Shown here one piece after another: positions 1 to 12,800 of a stretch of 64,000 nucleotides of DNA (within the stretch, counting starts at the first letter, position 1; each line of letters starts with the position of its first letter). A program made the translations under genes and the position numbers. Under the pieces are notes generated by a model. The model did no database searches, was not told the origin of the DNA, and saw only the letters and a program-made list of their open reading frames with translations. The stretch comes from Helopsaltes ochotensis (taxonomy: Eukaryota; Chordata; Aves; Passeriformes; Locustellidae): assembly GCA_013400155.1 (NCBI GenBank), contig VXBM01000198.1, positions 389,393 to 453,392 on the forward strand, written 5' to 3'.

Positions 1-740
1 AAATGTGTAATTTAATATATAGTCTCTTTTTATTTGTAAAGGTTATTTGTGGGGCTTTTCTACTAATCAAACTATTAAGTAGTTGGAAACCCTTATTAAA
101 TAAATTTTTGTGGGAGAGATGCTCCAGCAGACATTAATGATGTTGCCAGATTACGCTACGGCTGCAGCTTTCAGGTCAGGTTGCAGATTACTTGAACATT
201 TCTTACCAGAGAGGTCTGTTGGTTGGAGAACTAATCTGTGATCCATATGGTGTTGCAATAGCTTCTTCTTGGGCAATCTGATTAATATTCCTCTCCACTG
301 GTTACATTTACAGTGTGTTACCTTTAAAGTCCCTGACAAAATGATCCCTTGGTTAAAAATTGTAAAATGTTATCAAACTGGTAGATCTTCTCATTTGAAT
401 TGTTCTAAATGACTGTGCAAGTGGAGTATAGCAGTGAGTACAGTCTTAGGTAATACTTATGGGAAAATTCTTGGAGGTCTTCCCCGAAGGAAAAGGTGTA
501 CCCTTACCACCAATGTCACCACTGTCCTACATTGTCTTGCTGGTTTTCTAGGTGTTCTTACATTTAGCTTTTCTTCCTGAAGAAATAGTGGAATTCGCAC
601 CTTTAATAGCAGTCTTGCATTAACTGTTGACACAGAAACCTCTGTGCAATATTTTAAGAAGAAAATTAATTGTTAAAAGTGGTTGTAGATGACTGGGTCT
701 TTAAAAAAAGTTGCTATAAACTGGCTTTTTCTGCTTCCAG
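1..740 (+). other. UHRF2 intron (partial)
   Basis: This is the 3' part of a UHRF2 intron whose 5' end is outside the window. It ends in a pyrimidine-rich acceptor at 740. I see no exon, RNA gene or clear repeat in it. Confidence 0.7.
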
Positions 741-845
741 GTGAGCGAAGCCGGTGTTCACAGGCCCCATGTTGGTGGAATCCATGGGCGCAGTAATGAT
801 GGAGCTTATTCACTCGTACTAGCTGGGGGATTTGAAGATGAAGTG
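741..845 (+). CDS. UHRF2: UHRF2 exon: SRA domain start
   Basis: This 105-nt exon follows ttttctgcttccag and is followed by gtatgt. It reads VSEAGVHRPHVGGIHGRSND and continues to GGFEDEV. It is the first UHRF2 exon in the window and covers the early SRA fold that contacts the modified base. It ends in phase 0 and joins the GAT codon at 15508. Confidence 0.95.
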
Positions 846-3800
846 GTATGTCATTCATGCGAGCAATGGTCTTGCTATTCCAATGCATCAAATGTATCAA
901 TGTCTGTAAATACAGAGTTATATTTGGTGTTTAATCTAAAACTAATGTTCAGGCAGATATGACTGTGGAAAAAAATTGCTACTACTGATAAATTGAGTAG
1001 TTCTTAGTATTTTGGAGGGAAAAATCTTACCAAATCTTAAAGAATGCTTATGCTCAGATTTACATTAAAGCAAAATATCAGTTACCACTAGATTTGACAT
1101 TGTTTAGGGTAGTTGCATTTCAGTATACTTTTGAAGTCTGAATTGAGTGTAATATAAAATCTGATAATTATATGCAAATAATATGTTTTATGTTCTACTT
1201 TTGTCACAATTTAATTACATTCCAAACAGTATTTCTAAATATGTGATACATTTATTTTAATGAAGCAAGAATAAAAGATATGTGTTACTTGATACTATGA
1301 AGTTCTGAAGTTTCTTGACTCCTGCTAATAAGCACTTTCAGAACTTCTTAGCAAAGTCTCAGAATCTTGTACTATGATCTCTAAAGGTGCTGGGAAAAAA
1401 ATTCTACTTTGGTGTTAACATCTAAATAGAGCAACAAAAGCAGTTATGCTGCTAAACAAAAGAGTAAGTGCTTTAAATTTTCATCGCGTGGTGTTGACCT
1501 ACATTTATTTATGCAGAGATTACTGTTTTCTTCAATTAAATAATGTTTACACAAGGTACATCCCTTCCTGCAGTTCCAGTCCATCAGGTGGAATTTTGAA
1601 TCATGGATCAGGTGAAGGGACAATGCAGTAAGCAACCTGTTTTTTTAACATGACCATTGCTGTCAATCACAGGAAAAAGGGCACTGAGGAAAAAAAAAGT
1701 ATATGAATGAAATAGCATAAGAATATACTATATTCTTTGCCAACAGCATCTACCAGCTGCTGCTGCTGCTGCCGAGTATTGCCTCTGAAGAAGTGTGTGT
1801 CTCTGTTTGAAAAAGTGGCATGAGGAGGTGCTTGGTGTTTGAATATGGTGTCCTTAGTGTCTATCCCAGCCCAGACTCTCAGACCCTAAGAATACTGTTT
1901 CGAAATAGTGTATCTGCTATGCTGGGATGCTGCAGACTCCTCTTTTTATTCTTTTTGGGTATAGAGATGTCCCCTTATTTCTGAGGTGGTAATTATTCAA
2001 TTCAAAATATTTAGTAAACTTAACTGAAGGTTGGCATGCTTTTTCAATTCATCTAAGCGATGTTATGACTGTGGTTTTGTAGACACCTAAGTACCATCAT
2101 AGTCTAAAAGACATAAACACTTTTGAAAAGACATAGTAGGGGAGAAATGTTGCAGAAAATACCCTAAAATCTTATATGAATGTCAGATTTTTAGTTTTCT
2201 CAACTAATAATACAAGGGATCTTTTTTCCCAGTTACATTATTGAAGTTACTTTTTCTTCTCCTTTTTTTTCATGTGCCAGATTTTATCTTCCAATTTACT
2301 TCTATTTTCCCTGTTTTTTTGAAAAAGGTTGAGATTAAACCCCTGTAAGAATACACACAGAAGAATTGAGTTTTGTACTTAAAAGTACCCTAAGTACAGT
2401 ATCTAATTAATTTGAGATATGATGAGATTTATTTATTTAAAATAAAATATACACATAAAAACCTCTTATCACATCTATTGATTTTATTTTATGAGTACCA
2501 AAAGAAGAGAGATTACTCTTATTAGAATTTCAATGGTACAACAAAGGCACTTGTATGTAAGCTTTTATAAAATAGAGAAATGAATTCATTTTGGAGAAAT
2601 ATAATACTGTTTATAAACTTTATGCACTATTTATGCACACCGATGGTGTGTGCCATCTTACCACATTGGGGTAAAGGAATTACAAAAATACATTGCAAGA
2701 AACAGAATTCATTGTCTAGCTTTCAGATCATGACATTTTTATGCCATGCCTTTAGAAACTTATAATCCTAAAGACCCAGAATTGTCTTCAGTTTTACTGA
2801 AGTTCAAATGTTCTGGATGTATTGAAATGCCCATTAACAACAAATTTTTATCAGTTCTGTCAGATCTACCCTCCGTTGAGAACAGGTACAGTCATAGCTT
2901 ACAAAATGAGCATTGGGTGAAAAAATTGTTTTGCACATGATGTTTCATCCTCATTCCTAGTTACATGCATATAAAATATTTGCATATTAATCTCTCTCTG
3001 GAAAATGGGTAACTTTGAATTCTAGTAACAAATTACATGGCTTACCTATAGTTAGCTTTTCTTTTGAATATGTTAATGTTGCTGATCTCCTGGTATTGTT
3101 TTGATAGTAACCATAATAGGAGCATTAGTTGAAGAAATTGAGAAGTCTTTCAGTAATTTATAATCTAAGAATTATTTCAGAACAGATTAACATTTACACA
3201 CTAGATACTGGACATTAGCACTGATTGTGCAATCACAGTGTTCATGATGAATGTAGTCTGATTTGTCTGTTCATCAAATCAAGCAGCTGAAGAAGTCTTA
3301 TTTTTGTGTTGAAAACTTGTCCTCCTATTTTGTGTCATTGTTTTTATGTTTCAAGTCGAAACTGCTGTTTATTGTCAAGTTTCACGATTCATGTTTCTGC
3401 TGGATTGAGGTAGCATTGTAAACATGGTAAATTAATTGTGTGGTGTTCTCTACTTTAATCCAAACAAAATTTTTTTTCTTCTGTAAGTGTTATTGGGCAT
3501 AGGATCGTATAGGAAATCTCTGAATTGAGATTCACAATCTCTTGGAGAGTAATACCTGGTGTGACCAGTCGCATCTTCTTGTAAAACATTCTGAGACTAC
3601 AAAAGATGATGATTGTAATGACTCAAAAAGGATCCAGGCAATATACTCATTGTTTAGGTTTGTTGGTATTTTATACCAAACCCATTCACTGCCTGGAATG
3701 TAGGATTCACAAATCATTTCATGAAATGTATGTCTAATAAGAAATTAACGTCTTTTAGATTTTAGATGCATTGCTTTAACTAGAATTATAATAGGCTAAT

Positions 3801-6800
3801 TAAATTAGTCATACAGATTGCAGGATTTTTTCCCTCAAAAAATCGATCAGTTTTGGTTCTCCAGCTGATAGACAAAGATAACTGTAATTTTAAAAAGCTG
3901 TCTCTAAAAGCTGTAGTATCTCCTAAGTAAACTCCTACTATAGGAAAGTGTCGTTGACCTGAAGACTCTGTCTTTGGTGAACCTGGTTTGAAGTCAGAAT
4001 GGATTTTTAATGGAAAAAAAGATGGGTAGCCTGAATTGTTTACATATTAATGTTCAGTTTAAAAGCTTGGTAATCCACCATTTTTTTGGATACTGCGTGG
4101 AAAGGAGTAAGAAAAACCTCAGAAAGGAATTCACTTAACAGTAGTTAACTAGGACTTCAATCTTTTAAAATGTTGCCCTACTTCCACCACCAGTTAGCCA
4201 CCCTCAGCTTTGAAGCTGTCTTTCTTACTGTTCAGACATGTAGATTAGTGAACACTAAAATGGTGAAATGTTTCATTGCAGTGGAATGTGTCATGAAACT
4301 GCCAGGTTTTTGCTGTCAGGGGCGATTGTGGGGGAAACTCAGCAAGAACAGTGAGGATGTATTCAGGTTCTGCACTTAATGCAAGGGATTCTTATTGTTT
4401 TACAAATTAAATTTGTACTTTAGCTCTTCCTTTTCAATTGGCACCTTTTACTGCAGTGTTAAACCATGAAATTGTCAAAAATAAATCATACAATGGGCAG
4501 GTAGGCCAATTCTGTCAGCACTTTATGGATACAGAGTTTAATGGAGATGAATGATGACATGATTCAGTTTCAGATATCCCCACTAGTGGGGAAAGAAAAT
4601 GCTTTTAAATGTAATTGCTTGATAGTTAATAATTGACTTGGATTTAATAACTTCCTTTTAAAAGGCTTACTGCTTTCTTATTTTATTTTATCATATAATC
4701 AAACTCATCTTTTATTCGTTACATTTTACTGAGGTCAAACTGATGAGGGATTGATGAAGTCATGATATTTGGGAATTTCTTGTATCAAGAAAGCCAATAT
4801 TTTGGGTGTTCAAACTGAAGGATGGAACTCATCTAGAAAATCTGATTGCATTTGTAATAGCATATTACTGATAAAAACAATTTTTGCATTATCTGTTGGA
4901 ACCAAACTTTGAAATCTGAGCATAACAGCAGAGGTGTTAGTGGAGAGAGAAAATAATTGAGAGCTACCTTGAGATAGCTGGTATTGTCGTAACTTGAAGT
5001 GCTAATGTCCCTGTCAGCTGGTGTATAAAATAATCCATAGAAATAATGTGGTCAAATGATTCAATGGAATCCAAAAGTCTTACTTTCTTCATTCTACGTT
5101 ATTTCTCTGTTAGACTTACAACTGATTGTATAACAGCGTTGGATAGTGGAGTATGATTTAATACAACTGACTGACTGCTACTACTGGCTGTCTAAGGCTG
5201 ACTTGCTTCTAGTACTAGAACTTCCATCATGTGCCTCAGTATGAAATACTGGTCAATGGTACTGTGGCTGAAATTCATTTGCTCTATAATGTGATCAAAG
5301 TTTACAAACAGGATGGTTAAGAAATAATTCTATGGACACAGCATAAAAAAAAGGGACATACAGAAGGCATTAAGAGAAGACAGAGTACAAAGTACTTACT
5401 AGCTGTTGAAAGAGAGTTTTGGTGCAAGGAAGTGGAATTAAGCTGTGGAAAGCAGAAGTGAAATGGCAGAATTATGTATTTTAAGGTAAGAAAATGGGGA
5501 GAATGTAGGAAGAAGGGAAGGGAAAAGATAAGACTGTTTGGATAGGCTTTTTGACAGCTATTTTGTTTGTTCAAGAACATACAGACATCAATAATTCCCT
5601 TTGCCATATGTTTTCTTTAACTGTTGAACCATTGTCTTCAGTTCTACTTTCTGATCCTCTTCAGACAAAAATACCTTTACCAATCTCATACTGGCTCTCA
5701 GTTACAAGTTGCTGTAGGTGGTTAGAAGATCCTGTATATAGATAGAACTCAAAGCTGCTGAGAAATTGTTCTTATGAGTCATTACTCTCCAATAATCCCA
5801 AATAATAAGTTGTAAATATTCCTGTTATATTTAACTTTAATAGTAAAACACCATAAGCCTGGTGAAAGTAGGTACTGTAGGTCTCCCAGTACATTTTTGG
5901 AGTACTAGTGTCCCTGTTTCAGTCCTGCTTGTCACAGGCACGTTCATATCTATTGACGATTGATTGAGAGACGGGAAGACTGATTCAATGATCAGAATTC
6001 GATTTTTCTCTGATTTTCCCAAACCTTATATACCATTTCAGAAAGATTAATAATTTTTCACACAAAAGATGGTACAGACAACTCATATATTTTACAACAT
6101 CCTTTGTTTGGAGAAGTTTGGTTCAATCACTCTCTTCCCGTAAGCAGGACTAATCCCATCTTCTGTAATCTTCACAGTTCTCTTTGTTCCTGCTATGGCA
6201 TCTTGGTTATCAACCCAGATATGCTAACCAAGTCTGTCTTACTCTCTGTCTTGTGTATTCCCACACATCTCCCCCTCTGGTATCAACCAAGAACCCTGCT
6301 TCAATAGCCTTATTAATCAGTCTCTGCACACATTGAAGCAAGCAAGGTATCATAACTAATACAACTATTATTAAAATCATAACATGCATTCCTATCCTAA
6401 AAAGATCCTTTAGCCAAGGTGTCAAACCCCAGCCACTAAACAAGTTATCTAGCCAAGATTTCAGACTCTACCTTTAGTTTAAACACACTATCCTTTAGCT
6501 GTTATATGTTTTTATGGATAGATTCCGAGTGATCAGAAAGATTCATACAACACATCCCATCGAAATCTTCAGATCCATGGCCTTGTGCCAGGAGGAGGAA
6601 ATCTATAGCGGCCTGGTTTTGCAAAGTGGCATGCCTTACACTGTCAACATCTGTTAATAAATTTGATAAAGCTGAGCTGGTGGCATTTGTCTGTTTTGCC
6701 AGCCAGCAAGCTAGCTTATTTACTTGACTTAAGGCCTTTTTTGCAGCCAGTCTTGGCAAAAGCAAAGAGGCCGAATTCATCTGGGTCACAGACCACAAAG

Positions 6801-9800
6801 ACAATTCATCATCACAGTATTCATCAAATGCATGCAGACTGCCTTATTCTGCGGGGATGTTTGGGCTGTAAAATCACGGACGAGCTAGGTGTTAGCACAG
6901 TCAGCTGTCCCAAACTACAGGGACCTCCCTTTATGTGCGACAGGACAGCTGCCCAGGCCCGATCTCCACAAACCAGAAACATTTCCGGTGACAGCTGCAG
7001 GGGGACATTACTGGATCTAGAAGGGCTGCCAGAAGTGTAACTGCACCAAAAGGTCTGATTCTTATACGGGATGATAGGGAGAAATATCCCAAGCTTTAGA
7101 CTGATTTTTTCCTGTGTAATCAAAATTAACACAAAAGTCCATTTTCACAGAACCCAAGAGTTCTAATTCTTGTGGCTCCAAGGGTGTTATAAAAGTTAAG
7201 GAGTCCACTGATCCCATGTATCAACGGTATTTAAGCTCTGCACAGTGCTTTTGGTGGTTTCTGGTATAGGCCAGCCATCTAATGGCAAACCGACTAAACA
7301 GGTTGAAAATGGATTTTCTGGGGATGTGGTAGATAAGCATAAGGTATCTTGTTTGATTGCATTAGCCAGGGGAATCCAAACATTCGTTTTGGGTTGATTA
7401 ACAGGCCAGGCTGTGCTGCAAAAGACAAGCAATGCTAATAAGCATAGCTTCCAATTTAACCCCATGGTGGTTTTGTCTATGTTGTGGCAAAAAAGAAAAA
7501 TACTCTTTAGCTTATCCCTTTTTGTCCAAATATAAGGCACTCAGTTATTATGTTCTGCATTCCACTTTGAAAATAGGACTATTTTCGGATTTCCTCAAAA
7601 CTTCCCTCCTGAGGATAGGAAGGTGAGGACTATCCTTTTCTTGTGGCCTGCTATAATTAAAAATTCAATGGCTTTGTACCTGATCTACACTATGCTTTTG
7701 CCTAAAGGGCTCTGCAGTATCATCAATTTCCACACCCTTCACACTGAAAAGAACCCAAAGTTCACAGTTTCCTTTGCAGGGAAGAAGAAAGATGTGATCA
7801 GCTGCAGTGTGGGTGGGGTTCCTCCTCTTCCTGCTCTCCCAGGGGTTTGGTGGCATCCTGGCCTCCGTCAGCTTCTGGTAGAGGTTCCCAGAATGGCTTT
7901 ACATTCCTTGCAGGAATCCAGCGAGGTCCTTTTTCTGAGGAGATACAAGCAAAGCCCCTCTCCCAAGTGATCAAAGGGTAAGGGCCAAGGATTTTACCAG
8001 ATTCTGGGTCACGGGTTAGAACTGGTGGCTTTTCCTTGCAGGAAAGCAATGTGGATGATGCAAAATGCCTGGTCATAGGGGGATTGAAGTCTGTCATTGA
8101 ACAGTTCAAGAAATTAAAAACATACAGGGCCTTCCATAGTCTTTCAGCAGGAAAGTCTTTCATCTCTGGCTCCCCCCTTTTGATGTACCAGAAGACGTTT
8201 GAGGGAGCCATGGGCACGCTCTATTTTGTTAGGTAAAATATGCTTTATTGAGAAGGTTAACAGGTCTGCCTGGATGTTACCTTCAGTAAGGAAGCCAGGT
8301 ACAGTGGAATGTGACCTGATATGCATTACAAAGTAAGGAGCTGTTCTAAGCTGGTCTAAGAGACAAACCAGCAATTTCAACTAGGAAAAACGATGTAATT
8401 TTTACCATTTTTCAAAATAGAATTCTCTGCTCTATGCACAATATCCAAAACATAAACAGTCAGTAATAAGGTTAAAAGGTGTGTTGAATTTCTGAAACAC
8501 TCTGACTACAGCAGCTCCTTCTACTGTTTGTGGAGACCCTTCAACATCAGCAATCACAGATTGCCAGGTCCCAGTCTCAGAATCCATCCATACAATCACT
8601 GATTTATGGGTTTTCCCAGAACCATCTGTCAATATTGTTGTGGCTTGCAAAGGAGTCTCACTTCTCTTTGGCTTGGGAAGTAAATTAAAAGAAGAATTTA
8701 ACAGTTTGTTGTTTAGGAGGATTGATAGATATCTGCCCTGGGTAATCTGCTAAAGCAATCTGCAGTTTTTCAGACATCTGTAGCAACCAATTCAACCAAA
8801 ACATTTGGAGAGGCAAATAGATATGATCAAAATTTTTCCCAGCCAAAGAGGTGAGTCTTTGACAAGCCTTGACAATCAGCATGGCCGTAAGTTCGTTTTG
8901 CATGGAAATAGTCTTGCGCATATTATTAGGCAAAAAGACCCATTCGATAATTAGCAGAGGGTCTGGTTTTCCTGAGTCCCACTGAAATATTAAGGCAGGA
9001 GGTTGCCTGCTAGGATTAAGAACTATCAGCCAAAATGGTAATTCGGGAGCCCAGTGAGCTGACTGCCTCTGAGAGATAGCATCGGCCACCTTTTGAAGGG
9101 CTTCTTTGTTTAAGTGTCTAGGTGATAGGAGGTGGGGCTCTCCTCCCAGGAGGGCAAACAATGGCTCCAAATCTGCATTTGAAATTCCAAGCCAGGGATG
9201 AACCAAATTTATCGTTCCTAGCAATTTCTGTGCATCATGTAAAGTTTTGATTTCAGTAGAAATTTGCAAGGGTTGTGCCAAAATAGAATGCATGCCTATA
9301 CGCCAGCCCAAATATTTTCAGGGAGATGTCTTTTGAACCTTTTCAGAAGCAATGGTCAGGCCCACTGATGTAACAGCCTGGCAGACAACCTGCACGGCTT
9401 CTTCCACCCAAAACACAGTTTCTGCAGAGTTAAGTATATCGTCTCTATAGTGATACAACAGAACATCAGGCATTTGTTCCCAGATCGGGCTCAGGGTTTT
9501 TGCCACGTAGCACTGGCAGATAGTAGCGCTGTCTCGCATTCCTTTAGGCAACACCAACCAACGATATCCATTTAGTGGTGCCTGCATATTAATGCTCGGC
9601 ACAGAAAAGCTAAATTTGGTGGTGTCATCTGGGTGAAGAGGAATATGAAAAAAGCAGTCTTTTAAATCAATTACTGTTAGATGCCAATTTCTAGGGATCA
9701 TGGAAGAGGAAGGGAGCGCTGGTTGTAAGGGTCGCTTTCCTCAATTGTCTCATTTATTTTCCTGAAGTCATGCAACAGCCTCCACCCCCCAGACCGTTTC

Positions 9801-12800
9801 TTAACTACAAACATGGGCGAATTCCAAGAGCTCTTAGATGGCACTATATGTCCTTTTTTCAGCTGTTCTTGCACAAGTTCTTGTAATACGTGCAGTTTTT
9901 CTAAAGGAATGGGCCATTGGTCAACCCAAACTGGATCAGAGGTTTTCCAAGTCAGTTTGGGGGTATCGTGCGCTCCAATGACCCTTAGTGAAAAACTGAC
10001 TGCATGAAAATTCCCCATTGATACAAAACATCCCTTCCCCACAAAACCAGCAGCTGTAGACAGCACAAAAGGTCTGACAGTAGCTACCCTCCCCTCAGGC
10101 CCTGTAATTTGTATCAGGTGTTGTCTCTGATAGCTTTGACTGTTTCCACCTACCCCTGAAAGGACCTGGGGGACAGGCATTAATGGCCAATCATTAGGCC
10201 ATTGATTTCGAGAGCTAACGCTACTGTCCGCCCCGCCCGTATCAGTGAGTCCAGTTAAAATTAACTCCTTGCCTTTCAGAGTCACTTTGCATTGGCATGT
10301 GGGATGCTGAGAAGTGATGCGTTGTGTCCAGAAAATTTGCGGTACCCCTGTTGAACTGAACCTGCCTCCCCTCTGTTTAGCTGTTGGGGGTGCAGACAAG
10401 GGGGCTGCTGGGAAAAGTACAAGCTGGGCAATTTTGGTCCCAGCCGGGACCACGCAGGGGGGCTGTGGAGTCCAAGCCATAATTTTTATTTCCCCAATAA
10501 TGTCAGAGTCAATAACTCCTGATAAAACAAACAATCTTGTCAGTGAGGTAGAAGATCTACCTAAAAGCAAAGCACGGTAACCTGGTAGCAAAGCTCTGTA
10601 AATTCCAGTGGGAATACAAAACACTAAGCAATTTGTCAGCATTACTGTGGTTCTGGTTGATACGTCCAATCCTGTGCTTCCTGGAGTGGCTGCACGAAGT
10701 TCTGTGATGGACTAGGTCCGGGTGGTGGGTGCAGGGCTGGCTGGAAGCTGAAGGTTGGTTCTGCTTGCAACAGCTGCTGGTTTGGCTCGGAGGTTTGTGC
10801 CTCCACACGTCGTTGTCTCATGCTGCGAGATGAGTTCCCCTGCAAAAGCTGGCCGAAATTCGGAGCGACAGGCATTAGCAAAGTGAGGGCCTTTCTGGCA
10901 ACGAGGGCATACACTCGACGTTTTTGGTTTCTGTGCCTTTCAGCAGTCTTTTTTAATGTGCCCAGGCTCCCCACAGCCAAAACAAGCCAACTGCTTTCTA
11001 GGTACTATTTTCAAAGCTGCAAAAGCATCGGCTGTACCCTGCCCCGTGGCTTGATAGGTCATTTCTGTAGTGTGCTGCAATGTTCCCAGGCAATTGCAAG
11101 CCTCAATCATCGGAAGCAGTGTGGGCTCAGATTCTGGGGAAAGGGTTTTCAAGAGGTGTTTATAGTCATTTTCTGTACATTTTCTGTAGCCAGTTTAAGA
11201 AGTACAACTTCCCTTGCTTGATCATTATCACTCTGTCTTTCCAGTGTTTGTTTCAATCTGTTCACAAACTGCATATAGGGTTCTTGGGGGGCCTGTTTAA
11301 TATTTATGAAGGATTGTTGCGGGGGGTTTTGGCATCAGGAACTTTAAGAAATGCAAAACGAGCTGCCTCTGTGATCCCCTCTAGGGCTTCTCTCGGTAAG
11401 GCGGCCTGGCCAGCAGGATTGGTATGCATTCCCTCCGCTGCTAAGTGATCAATAGTTAAAGCAACTAGGGACTGGTATGCGTGCCCTGCATACGTTACAA
11501 TTAAGTTTTCCAGTCTTTTTCTCCATTGTGCCATAAATATTGCATATTGCATTGGGGTGAGCAAAAGCCAAGGATTTAACATCATGAGGAGTCATGAGGT
11601 GAGTAGTAAAAGTTGCTCTTAATAGATTACTGAAGTAAGGGGACCCCAGACCATATACTGCTGCAGTATGATGCACTTCCTTAATTTCAAAGTCACCTAA
11701 GGGCTCCCATTGTGGATTCCCCCCCCTCGGGCCGAGTCTTACAGGGGCTACAAAATTTTCAGCCACAGTATCAAAATATCTTTCCTTAAGGGCTTTCTTT
11801 TTTATCTGTAACCAATTGTTATGCATTTTTGAAGGTAATAAGTCCAGGGTTTTTTCAGGGCTGGGGTCAAAAGACTCCCAGTCAGAGCTGGAGTCTTAGG
11901 CTTATATCGCAAAAGCGATCAGCGCTCAGCGGCTCTGGGGTTGCTGGTGGGATAGCGGGAGGGCTGCAGGTGGCGACTGGGCTCTATCCTGGTGTTCATC
12001 GGGGAGGGGGTGCGGACGGGGGACAGGGAGTGGGACCTGGGCACATCTTGGTTTAGCACGGCCACTGGGGCCATCTCCACGTTAGCCTTGCAGGCTGCCT
12101 CGCTCCCCCCCTCTTTTTTAATCACGTCCATGACCGCCCTCCAAGCAGGAAGCAAATTTAGCTCTGGCTCTTGGCCAGGTAGCGTAGCAGGCCGTAGAGT
12201 TTTACGCTGATCTTGTCCCAGTAGCAGAGAGTAAAAATAGAGGAAGGGGTGGTATCGGGGAGCATGTGTGGCTACCATCGTAGGAGCGACTTAAAGTCCT
12301 GTTTAGGGATGGGGGAACCATGCTTGCTCAGAAGGCATAGCATGTTTTTATTCATGTCTCTCCTGTCAGACATGTCCTGTCCCATACTTTAAGTTCCCCT
12401 GGCTCACCTGTCACATCCAGTGCACAGGCGATTGTGGCCCCAACATGGTTCTCTCACCATCACGATCAGTTCCAGGGGCGTTGTCAATTGCCGTCAGCTG
12501 GCCGGTCCTTCTGCAGTCACACGGAGCACCAATTATTGACAATTGATTGAGAGACGGGAAGACTGATTCAATGATCAGAATTCGATTTTTCTCTGATTTT
12601 CCCAAACCTTATATACCATTTCAGAAAGATTAATAATTTTTCACTACAACAGTCAGGTTAAAAATCATACAGAAAACTCATGCATTTTACAAAATCTTGC
12701 TTGCAGAAGCTGATTGAGTTTTCCTTCTTCCAGTAAGCAGGACTAATCCCATCTTCTGTAATCTTCACAGTTCTGTTTGTTCCTGCCATGGCATCTTGTT

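Noticed and set aside
6663..7040. 125-codon + strand ORF
   Set aside because: Shadow of the env remnant on the opposite strand.
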